Of a stretch of 64,000 nt of DNA, positions 26,458 through 35,605 are shown piece by piece. Numbering within the stretch: the stretch's first letter is position 1; every line of letters starts with the position of its first letter. A program made the position numbers and the translations under genes. This stretch comes from Oleidesulfovibrio sp047973035 (lineage in GTDB: Bacteria > Desulfobacterota > Desulfovibrionia > Desulfovibrionales > Desulfovibrionaceae). The notes beneath the pieces were generated by a model that was not told the DNA's origin, searched no databases, and saw only the letters and a list, made by a program, of their open reading frames with translations. Location: contig NZ_JBKEBF010000044.1 of assembly GCF_047973035.1 (NCBI RefSeq), positions 1 through 64,000 of the forward strand. Direction: 5' to 3'.

Positions 26458-27131
26458 AAACATGGGGAGAGAGTTGACCTGTTGTTTGTGGGGTTGTAGG
26501 TAGTTACGATAATATACCCTGCGGTGGTATGTAGGGGGCCTGAACGTTTCAGGCCGCTTTATGGCGACAGTTTTGTTTCAGCAGATACAAAATCATGCTT
26601 GATTCAAAGGCGGTGTTTATCGTATGGGTAAACCCAGTTGTAATGATCCGCACAAAAATGTCAGTACGCAACGCCTGCTGACAAGGGGCGGAATTTCAAC
26701 CTGCCGTGATGTGTCTAGCTTGCAGGAGGGTGCTGTAAAGCGCCTTGCCAGGCCTACTTCGGCGGGCAACACCGGTTGTTCCGGTCAGAACATTGCATGT
26801 GCCTTTGGTGCTGCGATGTGTCTATCGGTGTGTGTGTAATGCCTAACAAAGTAAGTGACTGTATTGCCAGCATGACCAGACGGTTCTGCCATATGCGATT
26901 TGCAGCCTGCGTCGTCAGTCTGTGGAATCTTTTCCTTCGGGTATCTTATGCCCGTCTTTCGTCTGTTGTCTTAAACAGCACTTCTTGTTTTCAGAATTAC
27001 CCTTACTGTTATTGTCCGGCTTTCGGGGCGGATGATGGTAAATCCATATTTGTTAATGTGTCCGACGGATCGGCATCGCACTCCGTTGCCGACGTTTTTT
27101 GTTCATACAAATGGAAAGTCCAGGGAATATT
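26458..27131. other. Intergenic region upstream of the hdr-flox cluster
   Basis: About 670 bp. A hairpin GGCCTGAA/TTCAGGCC at 26537-26555 may end the preceding transcript. The remainder should hold the hdr-flox promoter, but no clear -35/-10 pair or operator could be chosen. Two open frames (26624-26839 and 26776-27141) have Cys- and Ser-rich composition without family resemblance and are not called as genes. Confidence 0.45.
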
Positions 27132-27719
27132 ATGGAAGTGATATCCTTACAGTCCCGGGATGCCGCATTTGCCGCAGAGGTTGCCAAGCGCAGCGGGCAG
27201 AAACTGGCTACGTGTTACCAGTGTGGTAACTGTACCGCCGGTTGTCCGTATACCTTTGCGTACGACATTCCTGTCAGCCGGATCATGCGTCTGGTGCAAA
27301 TGGGCAGAAGAGACGAAGTGTTGCAGTGTCATTCGCTGTGGTTGTGCGCCAGTTGTCAGTCGTGCACCACGCGTTGCCCCAATAACATTGATGTGGCGCG
27401 TGTGGTTGACGTGCTGCGTCATATGGCCCGCGAAGCAGGGTACGCGACGGAAGGTGCGGTAAAAACCTTCTCTGATGCGTTTCTGGACTCCGTGGAACGC
27501 CACGGGCGCGTGTACGAAATGGGCATGCTGGTTAACTATGTTTTAAAGACCGGCCGCTTCTGGACAGATTACGATCTGGCCCCCACGGTTCTTCCGAAGG
27601 GTAAGATCGGTTTCCGTCCTCATACCATCCAAGGTGCCGATCACGTGGCGGCTATTTTCCGTCGTTTCCGCGAGCGGCAGCAGGATGCCCGTGAAGCAGG
27701 CAAGGGAGGCAATGAATGA
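27132..27719 (+). CDS. hdrC: HdrC-like iron-sulfur subunit
   Basis: A 195-residue protein with two 4Fe-4S motifs, CYQCGNCTAGCPYTF and CASCQSCTTRCPNNID, as in heterodisulfide reductase subunit C. It carries electrons between HdrA and HdrB. The start at ATG 27132 (MEVISLQSRDAAFAAEVAK) follows AGGGA; the frame is open upstream to 27099. First gene of an hdrC-hdrB-hdrA-floxD-C-B-A run with overlaps or short gaps throughout, so one operon. Confidence 0.92.
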   Translation: MEVISLQSRDAAFAAEVAKRSGQKLATCYQCGNCTAGCPYTFAYDIPVSRIMRLVQMGRRDEVLQCHSLWLCASCQSCTTRCPNNIDVARVVDVLRHMAREAGYATEGAVKTFSDAFLDSVERHGRVYEMGMLVNYVLKTGRFWTDYDLAPTVLPKGKIGFRPHTIQGADHVAAIFRRFRERQQDAREAGKGGNE

Positions 27720-28615
27720 GCCTTACCAGTGTAGCCTACTATCCCGGTTGCTCCGGCGGTGGAACTTCCGCCGAGTACGAAAAATCCACACAGGCTGTGT
27801 TCCGCACGCTGGGCGTCAGGCTTGAAGAGCTTGCCGACTGGAGCTGCTGCGGGTCCACCCCCGCGCACACGGTTAACCATGTGCTTTCCGCAGCGCTTTC
27901 TGCCCGCAACCTTGCCATTGCGGCAACTGCCGGCCACAGCGTGGTGACTACCCCTTGCCCCAGCTGTCTTTCCAACCTGCGTACCGCCGCGCACAAGATG
28001 GAAGACGAAGGCTTTCGCCGTGACGTGTCCGCTTTGCTGCACGATGGTGATGCCGCAGCCGACATCGAAACAGGCGCATCCGTTGATGCCCGTTCCACTC
28101 TGCAGGTTATTGCGGAAGAAGTGGGTAACGACGCAGTAGCAGCCCGTGTCCGCAAGCCCCTGAAAGGGCTGAAAGTCGCCTGCTATTACGGTTGCATCAT
28201 GAACCGTCCCCCCGAGCTGATGCAGTTTGACGATGCCGAGCACCCCATGGCCATGGACAGACTGATGGAAGCCTGCGGTGCGGAAGTGGTGCCTTTCCCC
28301 CTTAAGGTGGAATGCTGTGGTGCCGCTTTCGGTATGCCGCGCCGTGATATCGTTTCCGAGCTTTCCGGTCGTCTGCTTGATGCCGCGGCGGATTGCGGAG
28401 CCGATGCCGTTGTTGCAGCCTGCCCCCTGTGCCAGATGAACCTTGATATGCGTCAGGGACAGGTAAACAGATCCCGCGGTTCGCGTCACTCTGTGCCGGT
28501 GTTTTACTTTACCCAGCTGATGGGGCTGGCCTTTGGTCTGAACGCTGAAGAAGTGGGCCTTTCCAAGCTGGTCGTAGACCCGAACCCCTGCCTTCGGGCG
28601 GCTGGCGTGCTCTAG
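27716..28615 (+). CDS. hdrB: HdrB-like subunit with two CCG domains
   Basis: A 299-residue protein with the two Cys-rich (CCG) domains of HdrB: YYPGCSGGG followed by WSCCGSTPAH in the N-terminal half, and CYYGCIMNRPPE followed by VECCGAAFGM in the C-terminal half. In archaeal HdrB these hold two non-cubane 4Fe-4S clusters that reduce a disulfide. The physiological disulfide in Desulfovibrio is not established; DsrC is one proposal. It overlaps hdrC by 4 bp. Confidence 0.92.
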   Translation: MSLTSVAYYPGCSGGGTSAEYEKSTQAVFRTLGVRLEELADWSCCGSTPAHTVNHVLSAALSARNLAIAATAGHSVVTTPCPSCLSNLRTAAHKMEDEGFRRDVSALLHDGDAAADIETGASVDARSTLQVIAEEVGNDAVAARVRKPLKGLKVACYYGCIMNRPPELMQFDDAEHPMAMDRLMEACGAEVVPFPLKVECCGAAFGMPRRDIVSELSGRLLDAAADCGADAVVAACPLCQMNLDMRQGQVNRSRGSRHSVPVFYFTQLMGLAFGLNAEEVGLSKLVVDPNPCLRAAGVL

Positions 28616-28633
28616 CGCCAAGGAGATGAAACT

Positions 28634-30616
28634 ATGCGCATAGGCGTTTTCGTCTGCCACTGCGGGAGCAACATCGCCGCCACCGTTGACTGTCCTTCGG
28701 TTGCGGAGACGGCACGGATGTTCCCTGACGTGGTTTTTTCCACAGATACCATGTACGCTTGCTCCGAACCGGGGCAGGAAGCCATTGTAGACGCCATCGC
28801 CGAGCAAAAGCTGGACGGCGTGGTTGTGGCATCCTGTTCGCCCCGCATGCACGAGCCCACGTTCCGCCGCGCGTTGGAACGTGCCGGCCTGAACCGCTAC
28901 ATGCTTGAAATGGCCAACATCCGCGAACATGTTTCGTGGATTGGCAAAGATATTAAAAGCAATACAGTTAAAGCATCGGACCTCATCCGCATGGCGGTTG
29001 AGAAGCTGCGCTTTAACACCCCGCTTACCCCCAAGCACTTCGAAGTGACCCGCCGCGCGCTGGTCATCGGTGGCGGTGTGGCCGGTATTCAGGCTGCTCT
29101 GGATTGTGCCGACGCCGGTATCGAAGTCATCATGGTGGAACGTGAGCCCAGTATCGGCGGCAAAATGGCCAAGCTGGACAAAACCTTCCCCACCGTTGAC
29201 TGCTCGTCGTGTATTCTGGGTCCCAAGATGGTTGATATCGCCCAGCATCCCAACATCACCCTGTATGCCGCTGCTGAAGTGGCTGAAATCAGCGGGTATG
29301 TCGGGAACTTCGAGGTGAAAGTACGCCGTAAAAAGACCTACGTTGACTGGTCAAAGTGTACCGGCTGCGGTCTGTGCATGGAAAAGTGCCCCAGTAAAAA
29401 GAGCTACGACCGCTTTAACGAGGGCATTGCCACCACAACGGCTATCAATATTCCTTTCCCGCAGGCTATTCCGAAGAAAGCCTCCATCGACCCCGAATAC
29501 TGCCGCAAGCTGCAAGGCAAAAAGTGCGGCGTGTGCGAAAAATTCTGCCCCATGAACTGCATCGATTTTGAGCAGGAAGAAGTAGTGGTGACAGAAAAGG
29601 TCGGTGCCATTGTGGCGGCCACCGGTTACGACTTGTTCGATTACACGGTGTACGGTCAGTATGGCGGCGGGCAGTACGCGGACGTTATCACGTCGCTGCA
29701 GTACGAACGCCTGATGAACGCCTCCGGTCCTACCGGCGGTCACATCAAACGTCCTTCCGACGGCAAGGAACCCAAGGAAGTTGTCTTTATCCAGTGCGTC
29801 GGTTCGCGTGACCCTGCCGTTGGCAGACCTTACTGCAGCGGTTTCTGCTGCATGTACACCGCGAAACAGGCTGTTCTGACCAAAGACCATATTCCGGATT
29901 CCAACTCGTATGTCTTTTATATGGACATCCGCGCTCCCGGAAAGGGCTATGATGAATTCACCCGCCGTGCACAGGAACAATATGATGTTCAGTACGTGCG
30001 CGGACGTGTTTCCATGATTTACCCCCGTGGTGACAAGCTTGTGGTACGCGGTGCCGATACGCTTGCCGGAACGCAGGTAGAGGTTGAAGCAGACCTCGTT
30101 GTTCTGGCCGTAGGTGTAGAAGCCGCCAACGGTGCTCCTCAGCTGGCAGAAAAACTGCGTATTTCTTACGACCATTACGGTTTCTTTATGGAATCGCATC
30201 CCAAGCTGAAGCCCGTGGAAACCAACACCGCCGGTGTGTACCTTGCCGGTGCCTGTCAGGGTGCCAAGGATATTCCCACATCGGTTGGGCAGGGTAGTGC
30301 AGCTGCTTCCAAGGTGCTGACACTCTTCTCGCGCGAAATGCTCGAGTCGGACCCGCAGGTGGCCAAAGTTAATCAGAGCCGCTGCGTGGGCTGTATGAAG
30401 TGTGCCCAGACCTGTCCGTTCGGTGCTGTGCGTGAAATCACAGACCGCGGCGGCAATGTGAAAGCAGACGTGCTGGAAACCGTATGTCAGGGTTGCGGCA
30501 TCTGTTCCGCTACCTGCCCGCACGGTGCCATCCAATTGCAGCACTTTACCGACAACCAGATTCTTGCGGAGGTTAATGCCTTATGTCCGCCCCTGATGGA
30601 CGAGAGCTTCGAATAG
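28634..30616 (+). CDS. hdrA: HdrA-like flavin electron-bifurcating subunit
   Basis: A 660-residue flavoprotein. The FAD site (VIGGGVAGIQAALDCADAG) begins near residue 142; a cluster CSSCILGPKM follows. Ferredoxin motifs are CTGCGLCMEKCP (about 242-253), CGVCEKFCPMNC, and two C-terminal ones, CVGCMKCAQTCP (584-595) and CQGCGICSATCP (618-629). HdrA is the site of flavin-based electron bifurcation in the HdrABC complex. The last 34 bp overlap the next gene. Confidence 0.93.
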   Translation: MRIGVFVCHCGSNIAATVDCPSVAETARMFPDVVFSTDTMYACSEPGQEAIVDAIAEQKLDGVVVASCSPRMHEPTFRRALERAGLNRYMLEMANIREHVSWIGKDIKSNTVKASDLIRMAVEKLRFNTPLTPKHFEVTRRALVIGGGVAGIQAALDCADAGIEVIMVEREPSIGGKMAKLDKTFPTVDCSSCILGPKMVDIAQHPNITLYAAAEVAEISGYVGNFEVKVRRKKTYVDWSKCTGCGLCMEKCPSKKSYDRFNEGIATTTAINIPFPQAIPKKASIDPEYCRKLQGKKCGVCEKFCPMNCIDFEQEEVVVTEKVGAIVAATGYDLFDYTVYGQYGGGQYADVITSLQYERLMNASGPTGGHIKRPSDGKEPKEVVFIQCVGSRDPAVGRPYCSGFCCMYTAKQAVLTKDHIPDSNSYVFYMDIRAPGKGYDEFTRRAQEQYDVQYVRGRVSMIYPRGDKLVVRGADTLAGTQVEVEADLVVLAVGVEAANGAPQLAEKLRISYDHYGFFMESHPKLKPVETNTAGVYLAGACQGAKDIPTSVGQGSAAASKVLTLFSREMLESDPQVAKVNQSRCVGCMKCAQTCPFGAVREITDRGGNVKADVLETVCQGCGICSATCPHGAIQLQHFTDNQILAEVNALCPPLMDESFE

Positions 30617-31092
30617 TAGGCTTTCTTTGCAACTGGTGCTCCTACGGCGGGGCGGATACAGCTGGTGTAGGCCGTTTTGTACAGCCTACTGACCTGCGCA
30701 TTATCCGTGTTCCCTGCTCGGGCCGCATCGATCCTTTGTTTATTACCCGTGCTCTGGTCAGCGGCGCTGACGGGGTTCTGGTTTCCGGCTGTCACCCGCG
30801 TGACTGTCACTATGCGGCAGGCAACTATTATGCGCGTCGCCGTCTTGAAATGCTCAAGGGCTTTTTGCCTGTTACCGGCATCGATCCCGAGCGGTTCGAG
30901 TACACGTGGGTTTCCGCCTCTGAAGGTCAGCGCTGGCAGCACGTGGTGACTACGTTCACCAACCGCATTCATGCGCTTGGCCCCGCGCCCAGAATGAGCG
31001 GCGGTAACGGCTATGCCGAGCTGGCCGACATTGAACGCGCAGTGCAGGCCGGACCGGGCTGCCCCTGCCACCTGAAGGAGGTGCGCTCATGA
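30583..31092 (+). CDS. floxD: FloxD (MvhD-like 2Fe-2S subunit)
   Basis: A 169-residue protein of the MvhD/FlpD family that links HdrA to an electron-input module. The cysteines lie in FLCNWCSYGGAD, RVPCSGRIDP and GCHPRDCHY, as in MvhD. Here the input module is the flavin oxidoreductase (Flox) encoded next rather than a hydrogenase. Translation is probably coupled to hdrA, whose end it overlaps, and to floxC (4-bp overlap). Confidence 0.9.
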   Translation: MSAPDGRELRIVGFLCNWCSYGGADTAGVGRFVQPTDLRIIRVPCSGRIDPLFITRALVSGADGVLVSGCHPRDCHYAAGNYYARRRLEMLKGFLPVTGIDPERFEYTWVSASEGQRWQHVVTTFTNRIHALGPAPRMSGGNGYAELADIERAVQAGPGCPCHLKEVRS

Positions 31093-32060
31093 GCGTACTA
31101 CAGGAACTGAAAGAACAGATTCGTGTCGCACTGCCCGACCTCGATATGGTGCTGGGCTGGGAGCAGGGCTTTGACTCTGCGCACATGCGGCCTTTGTATA
31201 TCCGTGAAGAACAGGACATTGAACGCCTTGTTCTGAACCCGCTGTGCGTGCACAGCCTTGCGACGTACCTGCCCGGTCTGCTGCGTGGCGGCGGTAACGA
31301 AAAGAAAGTAGGTATCGTTGTAAAAGGCTGTGATTCCCGCGCCGTGATTCAGCTGATTCAGGAAAACCTGATTCCGCGTGAACGGGTGGTTATGTTCGGC
31401 TTCGGCTGCAACGGCATTGTCAGCCTGCAGAAGATAGAAGCCATTGCAGGAGACAGCGGCTACATGGAGTCCGTAGAATTTACGGGCGACAAGGTTGTTG
31501 TATCCGTTGACGGTAAAAAGACCGAAATCCCCATGGCAGACGTTGCTAGTGGTAAGTGTGCCACTTGCCGTCATCACAACGCCATTGATGCCGACCACTT
31601 TGCCGGTCCGCGTGCTGAAGACGGCGAAGTTCCCGCAAAGCATCCCACGCTGGAAGAGTTTGAAAAGCTGTCATTGCCCGAACGGTTTGCGTTCTGGCAG
31701 GAGCAGATGCGCCGCTGTGTACGTTGTTACGCCTGCCGCAACACCTGCCCCATGTGTGTCTGCCGCGACCATTGCATCGCCACATCGCGTGACCCGCACT
31801 GGTTGTCGCAGGATACAAACACGGCTGAGAACTTTATGTTCCAGATGATTCACGTCATGCATCTGGCCGGACGCTGCGTGGAGTGCGGCGAGTGCGAACG
31901 TGCCTGCCCGCTGGATATTCCGATTATGCTGCTGCGCCGTTCCATGAATGAATCGGTGAAGGAGCTGTTCGACTACAGCAGTGGTACCGACAAAGACGCC
32001 ACGCCCCCTCTGCTTACCTATAAGGTAGAGGAAGAGACCATTAACGAGCGAGGCTGGTAA
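31089..32060 (+). CDS. floxC: FloxC iron-sulfur subunit
   Basis: A 323-residue protein. An N-terminal part resembling the FrhB/FdhB beta family (VKGCDSRAVIQLIQENLIPRERVVMFGFGCNGI; CATCRHHN) is followed by a ferredoxin-like region CVRCYACRNTCPMCVC and CVECGECERACPLDIP. In the flox module it moves electrons between the NAD(P)H-oxidising flavoprotein and FloxD/HdrA. Spacing: overlaps floxD by 4 bp and floxB by 1 bp. Confidence 0.88.
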   Translation: MSVLQELKEQIRVALPDLDMVLGWEQGFDSAHMRPLYIREEQDIERLVLNPLCVHSLATYLPGLLRGGGNEKKVGIVVKGCDSRAVIQLIQENLIPRERVVMFGFGCNGIVSLQKIEAIAGDSGYMESVEFTGDKVVVSVDGKKTEIPMADVASGKCATCRHHNAIDADHFAGPRAEDGEVPAKHPTLEEFEKLSLPERFAFWQEQMRRCVRCYACRNTCPMCVCRDHCIATSRDPHWLSQDTNTAENFMFQMIHVMHLAGRCVECGECERACPLDIPIMLLRRSMNESVKELFDYSSGTDKDATPPLLTYKVEEETINERGW

Positions 32061-33139
32061 TGAGTAAACAATTCATCAGCCATGACAAAATGGCCGCTTG
32101 GCTTGATACGCTGTCTGAATCGTGCGCCGTGCTGGTTCCTATGGACGATTGCGGTACGGTGACCTTCCGTCCCTACACCAAGGGGCGTCAGGCTTTGCTG
32201 GACAAGATGCCCGTGCGTTCGCCCAAGGAAGGTGTGTTTCCTCAGAACGAAGTGCTTTTGCGCTACAAGTACGACAAAGACCCTGAGAACCTCGACAGAG
32301 TGAAGGTTCGGGTTAAGGAAACCCTGCCCGAGCAGAAGGCTGTTGTCGTGGGCGGCCGTCCGTGTGGCGCACGCGGTCAGATTATTCTGGACCGTGTATA
32401 CAACTGCGAGAAAATGCGTGACCCGTACTACGCCAGCCGCCGTGAAAATACGATGTATGTCACGGTTGCCTGCAGTAAAGCGGCCAGCACCTGTTTCTGC
32501 AACAGTGTAGGCAGCGGTCCTGCGGACACTGAAGGCTCTGACGTGCTGCTGGTTCCCGTTGAAGGTGGCTATGTTGCGGAAGGCGTAACCGAGCGGGGCA
32601 GTGCCTTGCTTGCAGAAGGCCGCTTTGAAGCGGCTTCTGATGCCCGTGTTTCCGAAGCGCAGAAAGTGACGGAAAAAACACTCGAGCAGCTGGGCGAAGC
32701 GCATGACTATTCCGATGCGCCGCAGAAACTGCTTGAGCGTTTTGACGACATGGACTTCTGGAACGAGCAGTCTTCCATCTGCATCAGCTGCGGTGCCTGC
32801 ACATACCTGTGCCCCACATGCTACTGCTTTAACATGACGGATGAACAGTCCGGTTTGCAGGGCAAACGCGTGCGCTCGTGGGATACCTGTATGTCGTTTG
32901 ACTTTACGCTGGAAGGCAGCGGGCATAACCCCCGTCCTACCAAGGCGCATCGTCTGCGTAACCGTATGGGACACAAGTTCTCTTATTACCCCGATCTGCA
33001 TGAAGGGCTGATTGCCTGCTGCGGTTGCGGCCGCTGCATCAAAAGCTGCCCCGCATCTGTAGATATCCGTGCTGTTGTGCAGGCTGCCCAGGACTACAAA
33101 GCAGCCTCTGAAGATTCCGAGGAGAAAGCCAATGCATAA
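32060..33139 (+). CDS. floxB: FloxB iron-sulfur subunit (AsrA-like)
   Basis: A 359-residue protein of the 4Fe-4S dicluster family related to AsrA of anaerobic sulfite reductase. Two motifs near the C-terminal half: CISCGACTYLCPTCYC and CCGCGRCIKSCPAS. The N-terminal part contains VVGGRPCGARGQIILD and a Cys pair STCFCN. It probably partners FloxA as in AsrAB-type NAD(P)H modules. Its stop overlaps the start of floxA by 8 bp. Confidence 0.9.
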   Translation: MSKQFISHDKMAAWLDTLSESCAVLVPMDDCGTVTFRPYTKGRQALLDKMPVRSPKEGVFPQNEVLLRYKYDKDPENLDRVKVRVKETLPEQKAVVVGGRPCGARGQIILDRVYNCEKMRDPYYASRRENTMYVTVACSKAASTCFCNSVGSGPADTEGSDVLLVPVEGGYVAEGVTERGSALLAEGRFEAASDARVSEAQKVTEKTLEQLGEAHDYSDAPQKLLERFDDMDFWNEQSSICISCGACTYLCPTCYCFNMTDEQSGLQGKRVRSWDTCMSFDFTLEGSGHNPRPTKAHRLRNRMGHKFSYYPDLHEGLIACCGCGRCIKSCPASVDIRAVVQAAQDYKAASEDSEEKANA

Positions 33140-33974
33140 CAACCCCAGCCTGCCAGCTCTGGCAACTGTTTTGGAGGTTGTGGAGGAAACACCCAACATC
33201 AAGACTTTTCGTGTCCGTTTTAACGACGAAAGCCTGATGGAATCGTTTTCCTTCATGCCCGGTCAGGTCGGCCAGCTTTCCATCTTCGGTACGGGTGAAT
33301 CAACTTTCGTTATCAACTCGTCCCCCACACGCATGGACTATCTGCAGTTCAGCGTGATGAAGGTGGGTGAAGTGACCAGCCGTATTCACCAGCTGAAAGC
33401 CGGTGACACCGTGGGTGTGCGTGCTCCGCTTGGTAACTGGTTCCCCGTTGATGAAATGAAAGGCAAAGATGTGGTGTTTATAGCGGGTGGGATCGGTATG
33501 GCTCCCCTGCGTACGCTGCTGGTCTATATGCTGGACAACCGCGCCGACTACGGTAAAATCACACTGCTGTACGGTGCCCGCTCTCCCATCGACTTAAGCT
33601 ATAAGTATGATGTGGAAGAGTGGATGGGCCGCGATGATCTGGATGTGGTGCTGACTGTTGATGCACCTGCGGAAGGCTGGGAAGAGTCCGACACACACCG
33701 TGTAGGCCTGATTCCTAACGTTTTGCTGGATCTGAACCCCGCACCCGAGAACTGCGTTGCCGTTACCTGCGGCCCGCCCATTATGATCAAGTTTACTCTG
33801 CAGGCGCTTAAAAAGTTGAACTTTGCAGATGAGCAGATCATCACTACGCTGGAAAAGCGTATGAAATGTGGCGTAGGGCTGTGCGGGCGATGCAACATCG
33901 GCACAAAGTATGTCTGTGTTGACGGGCCTGTTTTCCGGTATTCCGAACTTAAGGACCTGCCTAACGAACTCTAG
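33132..33974 (+). CDS. floxA: FloxA FAD/NAD(P)-binding subunit
   Basis: A 280-residue reductase of the AsrB/hydrogenase-gamma type. FAD-binding RxxS-like region STFVINSSPTR, NAD site VVFIAGGIGMAPLRTLLVYML, and a C-terminal 2Fe-2S motif CGVGLCGRCNIGTKYVCVDGPVF. It oxidises NADH or supplies it, feeding the bifurcating HdrABC. ATG at 33132 follows GAGGAG inside the end of floxB; the longer frame from 33069 overlaps floxB and is not protein-like there. Confidence 0.92.
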   Translation: MHNNPSLPALATVLEVVEETPNIKTFRVRFNDESLMESFSFMPGQVGQLSIFGTGESTFVINSSPTRMDYLQFSVMKVGEVTSRIHQLKAGDTVGVRAPLGNWFPVDEMKGKDVVFIAGGIGMAPLRTLLVYMLDNRADYGKITLLYGARSPIDLSYKYDVEEWMGRDDLDVVLTVDAPAEGWEESDTHRVGLIPNVLLDLNPAPENCVAVTCGPPIMIKFTLQALKKLNFADEQIITTLEKRMKCGVGLCGRCNIGTKYVCVDGPVFRYSELKDLPNEL

Positions 33975-33992
33975 CCCCTGAAAGGAGGCATC

Positions 33993-34460
33993 ATGGCTGA
34001 CCTTTTTAAAGCCGGCGATATCGTTCGCGCAGCGGAAGAGATTGAAATCCGCGGTGAGGATTTTTACCGTCGCCTTGTGGCATCTTCCGAAGATGAAGAA
34101 GCCCGCAGGCTTTTCCACTGGCTGATGGAAGAGGAAATGACCCACCGTGCTGTTTTCAGTGCTATGGGAGAGCGTCTGGCGCCTGTCGAGCTGCCCGCAT
34201 GGGCAGATGAAAGCGACTACCTTATGTACATGCGTTCGCTGCTGGACAGCCACGCTTTGTTCCGCCCGGACGCTGTTCCTGCCGAGCAGCTTGGCCGTGA
34301 TGAGGCTGTACGCCTTGCCATGCAGTTTGAAAAAGACACAATGCTGTTCTTTGCAGAAATGCGTGACTTTGTGCCGGAAGCTGAGCGAAAGCACATTGAT
34401 AATTGCATTGCTGAAGAACGCAAGCACCTGAAACAGCTGATGGCAATGCTGCGCAAGTAA
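33993..34460 (+). CDS. Ferritin-like diiron protein
   Basis: A 155-residue four-helix protein with Glu/ExxH-type iron ligands: AAEEIEIRGEDFYRRL, HWLMEEEMTHRAVF, MQFEKDTMLFFAEM and CIAEERKHLKQLM. It resembles rubrerythrin-like ferritins without the rubredoxin domain. It lies 18 bp after floxA with AAGGAGG upstream, so it is probably the last gene of the hdr-flox operon. In D. vulgaris an alcohol dehydrogenase gene accompanies the flox genes; none is seen here. Confidence 0.85.
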   Translation: MADLFKAGDIVRAAEEIEIRGEDFYRRLVASSEDEEARRLFHWLMEEEMTHRAVFSAMGERLAPVELPAWADESDYLMYMRSLLDSHALFRPDAVPAEQLGRDEAVRLAMQFEKDTMLFFAEMRDFVPEAERKHIDNCIAEERKHLKQLMAMLRK

Positions 34461-34510
34461 CCTTTGCCATTTAACAGTATCACAGTGTGGTACTGGCGGA
34501 TTGTACTGAT

Positions 34511-34546
34511 ACGCCCCGTAACGTCTTGTTGCGGGGCGTTTTTTTC
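34511..34546 (+). terminator. Rho-independent terminator of the hdr-flox operon
   Basis: Stem ACGCCCCGTAAC with GTTGCGGGGCGT (one mismatch), loop GTCTT, followed by TTTTTTT. It lies 50 bp after the ferritin-like gene. Confidence 0.92.
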
Positions 34547-34728
34547 CTGCAGGGGGTGTGTAGGGGCTAAAACGGAAAAGTTAATTGCTACGTGTATTGT
34601 TAGCATATGAAAAGAAAATGATTTCAAGAGCATTTTTTCTTACTGTTATTATTAATGATATATGTTTTTCTATATCGATCTGTGTGTTTGAATCGAGGAG
34701 GTGAAAGAACACAACTACAGGAGGAATT

Positions 34729-35277
34729 ATGAGATTATTAATGGCAGTTTTGGTGGCCGTCGCGTTGACGGGGTGTGCTCCAAAGCATGAAACTCCGCTC
34801 ATTGAAGAGCATCTGGCTGTGTACGCAAAGGGGCCGACGAAGATCATAGGCCTGTTTGCAACTCGTGCCGACAGAAGAGTCGTGGTGGTAAATCATGAAG
34901 GGAAAATGTGTGCAGAAGCACCACCGGACGCAATTGATGATTTGTTTACGTCTGTAAATAAGACACTGAGTGCTGCAGGGGATGCCGGGCAAAAAGTGGA
35001 CGTCAAAGTTGCCGCAGAGCTATCTCGTACCTTGATGTCAGACTATCAGATGCTGATTGATAGGACTCAAGGCCTGCAGTACTTCAGGGATGCCAGCTTT
35101 ATTCTCTGCATTATGAACGTAAATGGTGCGATATCGAATGAAGATTACAAACTCGCACTTGATAAGGTAATCGAACATAGCAGTAAGCTTATTTCCTCAG
35201 AGTTGGTCACTCTGAATGAAGACCGTAAAGAATATGCCAGGCAGAAAGCGATTGAAGAGGAAAAGCAGGCTCAGTGA
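34729..35277 (+). CDS. Predicted lipoprotein, unknown function
   Basis: A 182-residue exported lipoprotein. Residues 1-16 are a short signal ending in the lipobox LTGC, so the mature protein begins at Cys16. Charged, mostly helical sequence follows (SEDYKLALDKVIEHSSKL-like helix in the C-terminal half, then a Glu/Lys/Gln-rich tail). No family was recognised. ATG has a strong AGGAGG upstream. It has its own terminator and appears monocistronic. Confidence 0.75.
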   Translation: MRLLMAVLVAVALTGCAPKHETPLIEEHLAVYAKGPTKIIGLFATRADRRVVVVNHEGKMCAEAPPDAIDDLFTSVNKTLSAAGDAGQKVDVKVAAELSRTLMSDYQMLIDRTQGLQYFRDASFILCIMNVNGAISNEDYKLALDKVIEHSSKLISSELVTLNEDRKEYARQKAIEEEKQAQ

Positions 35278-35330
35278 CAATTGAGCCCTCTGAGGAATTT
35301 AGCTCCAGGATATATTTGTTAAGTCGTGTT

Positions 35331-35363
35331 GCGGGTGCCCGTTTCGGGTACCCGCTTTCATTT
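35331..35363 (+). terminator. Rho-independent terminator
   Basis: Stem GCGGGTGCCCG, loop TTT, CGGGTACCCGC, then TTTCATTTT. It lies 54 bp after the lipoprotein stop. Confidence 0.8.
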
Positions 35364-35605
35364 TGCCTCAGCAAAGTCCTACGCGAATCATATTGTTTTA
35401 GAAAATTATGGCAGATATGGTGAAAAGGGAGGCTGCATTATCGCTCTCAGCACCAGCGCTACATACCTGTATTGCAACTGTCGCTTGCACGGCATGAATC
35501 TGTCACAGGGCATATTGCACAAACTTGTCGGAGAATGGTGTGTACCCGTCATGTGACGCGCAGGTACACACCGGCTAACTAAACCTAGTGCAAGGAGAGT
35601 CAATC

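Noticed and set aside
27040..27131. Rex-type site (TTGTTAA half) upstream of hdrC
   Set aside because: Only one half-site is present; the second half does not match at the needed spacing.
26624..27141. Small plus-strand frames before hdrC
   Set aside because: No family resemblance, weak starts, and composition unlike the neighbouring genes.
27641..29248. 535-residue minus-strand frame opposite hdrB and hdrA
   Set aside because: Antisense shadow; the plus strand has well-conserved HdrB and HdrA motifs.
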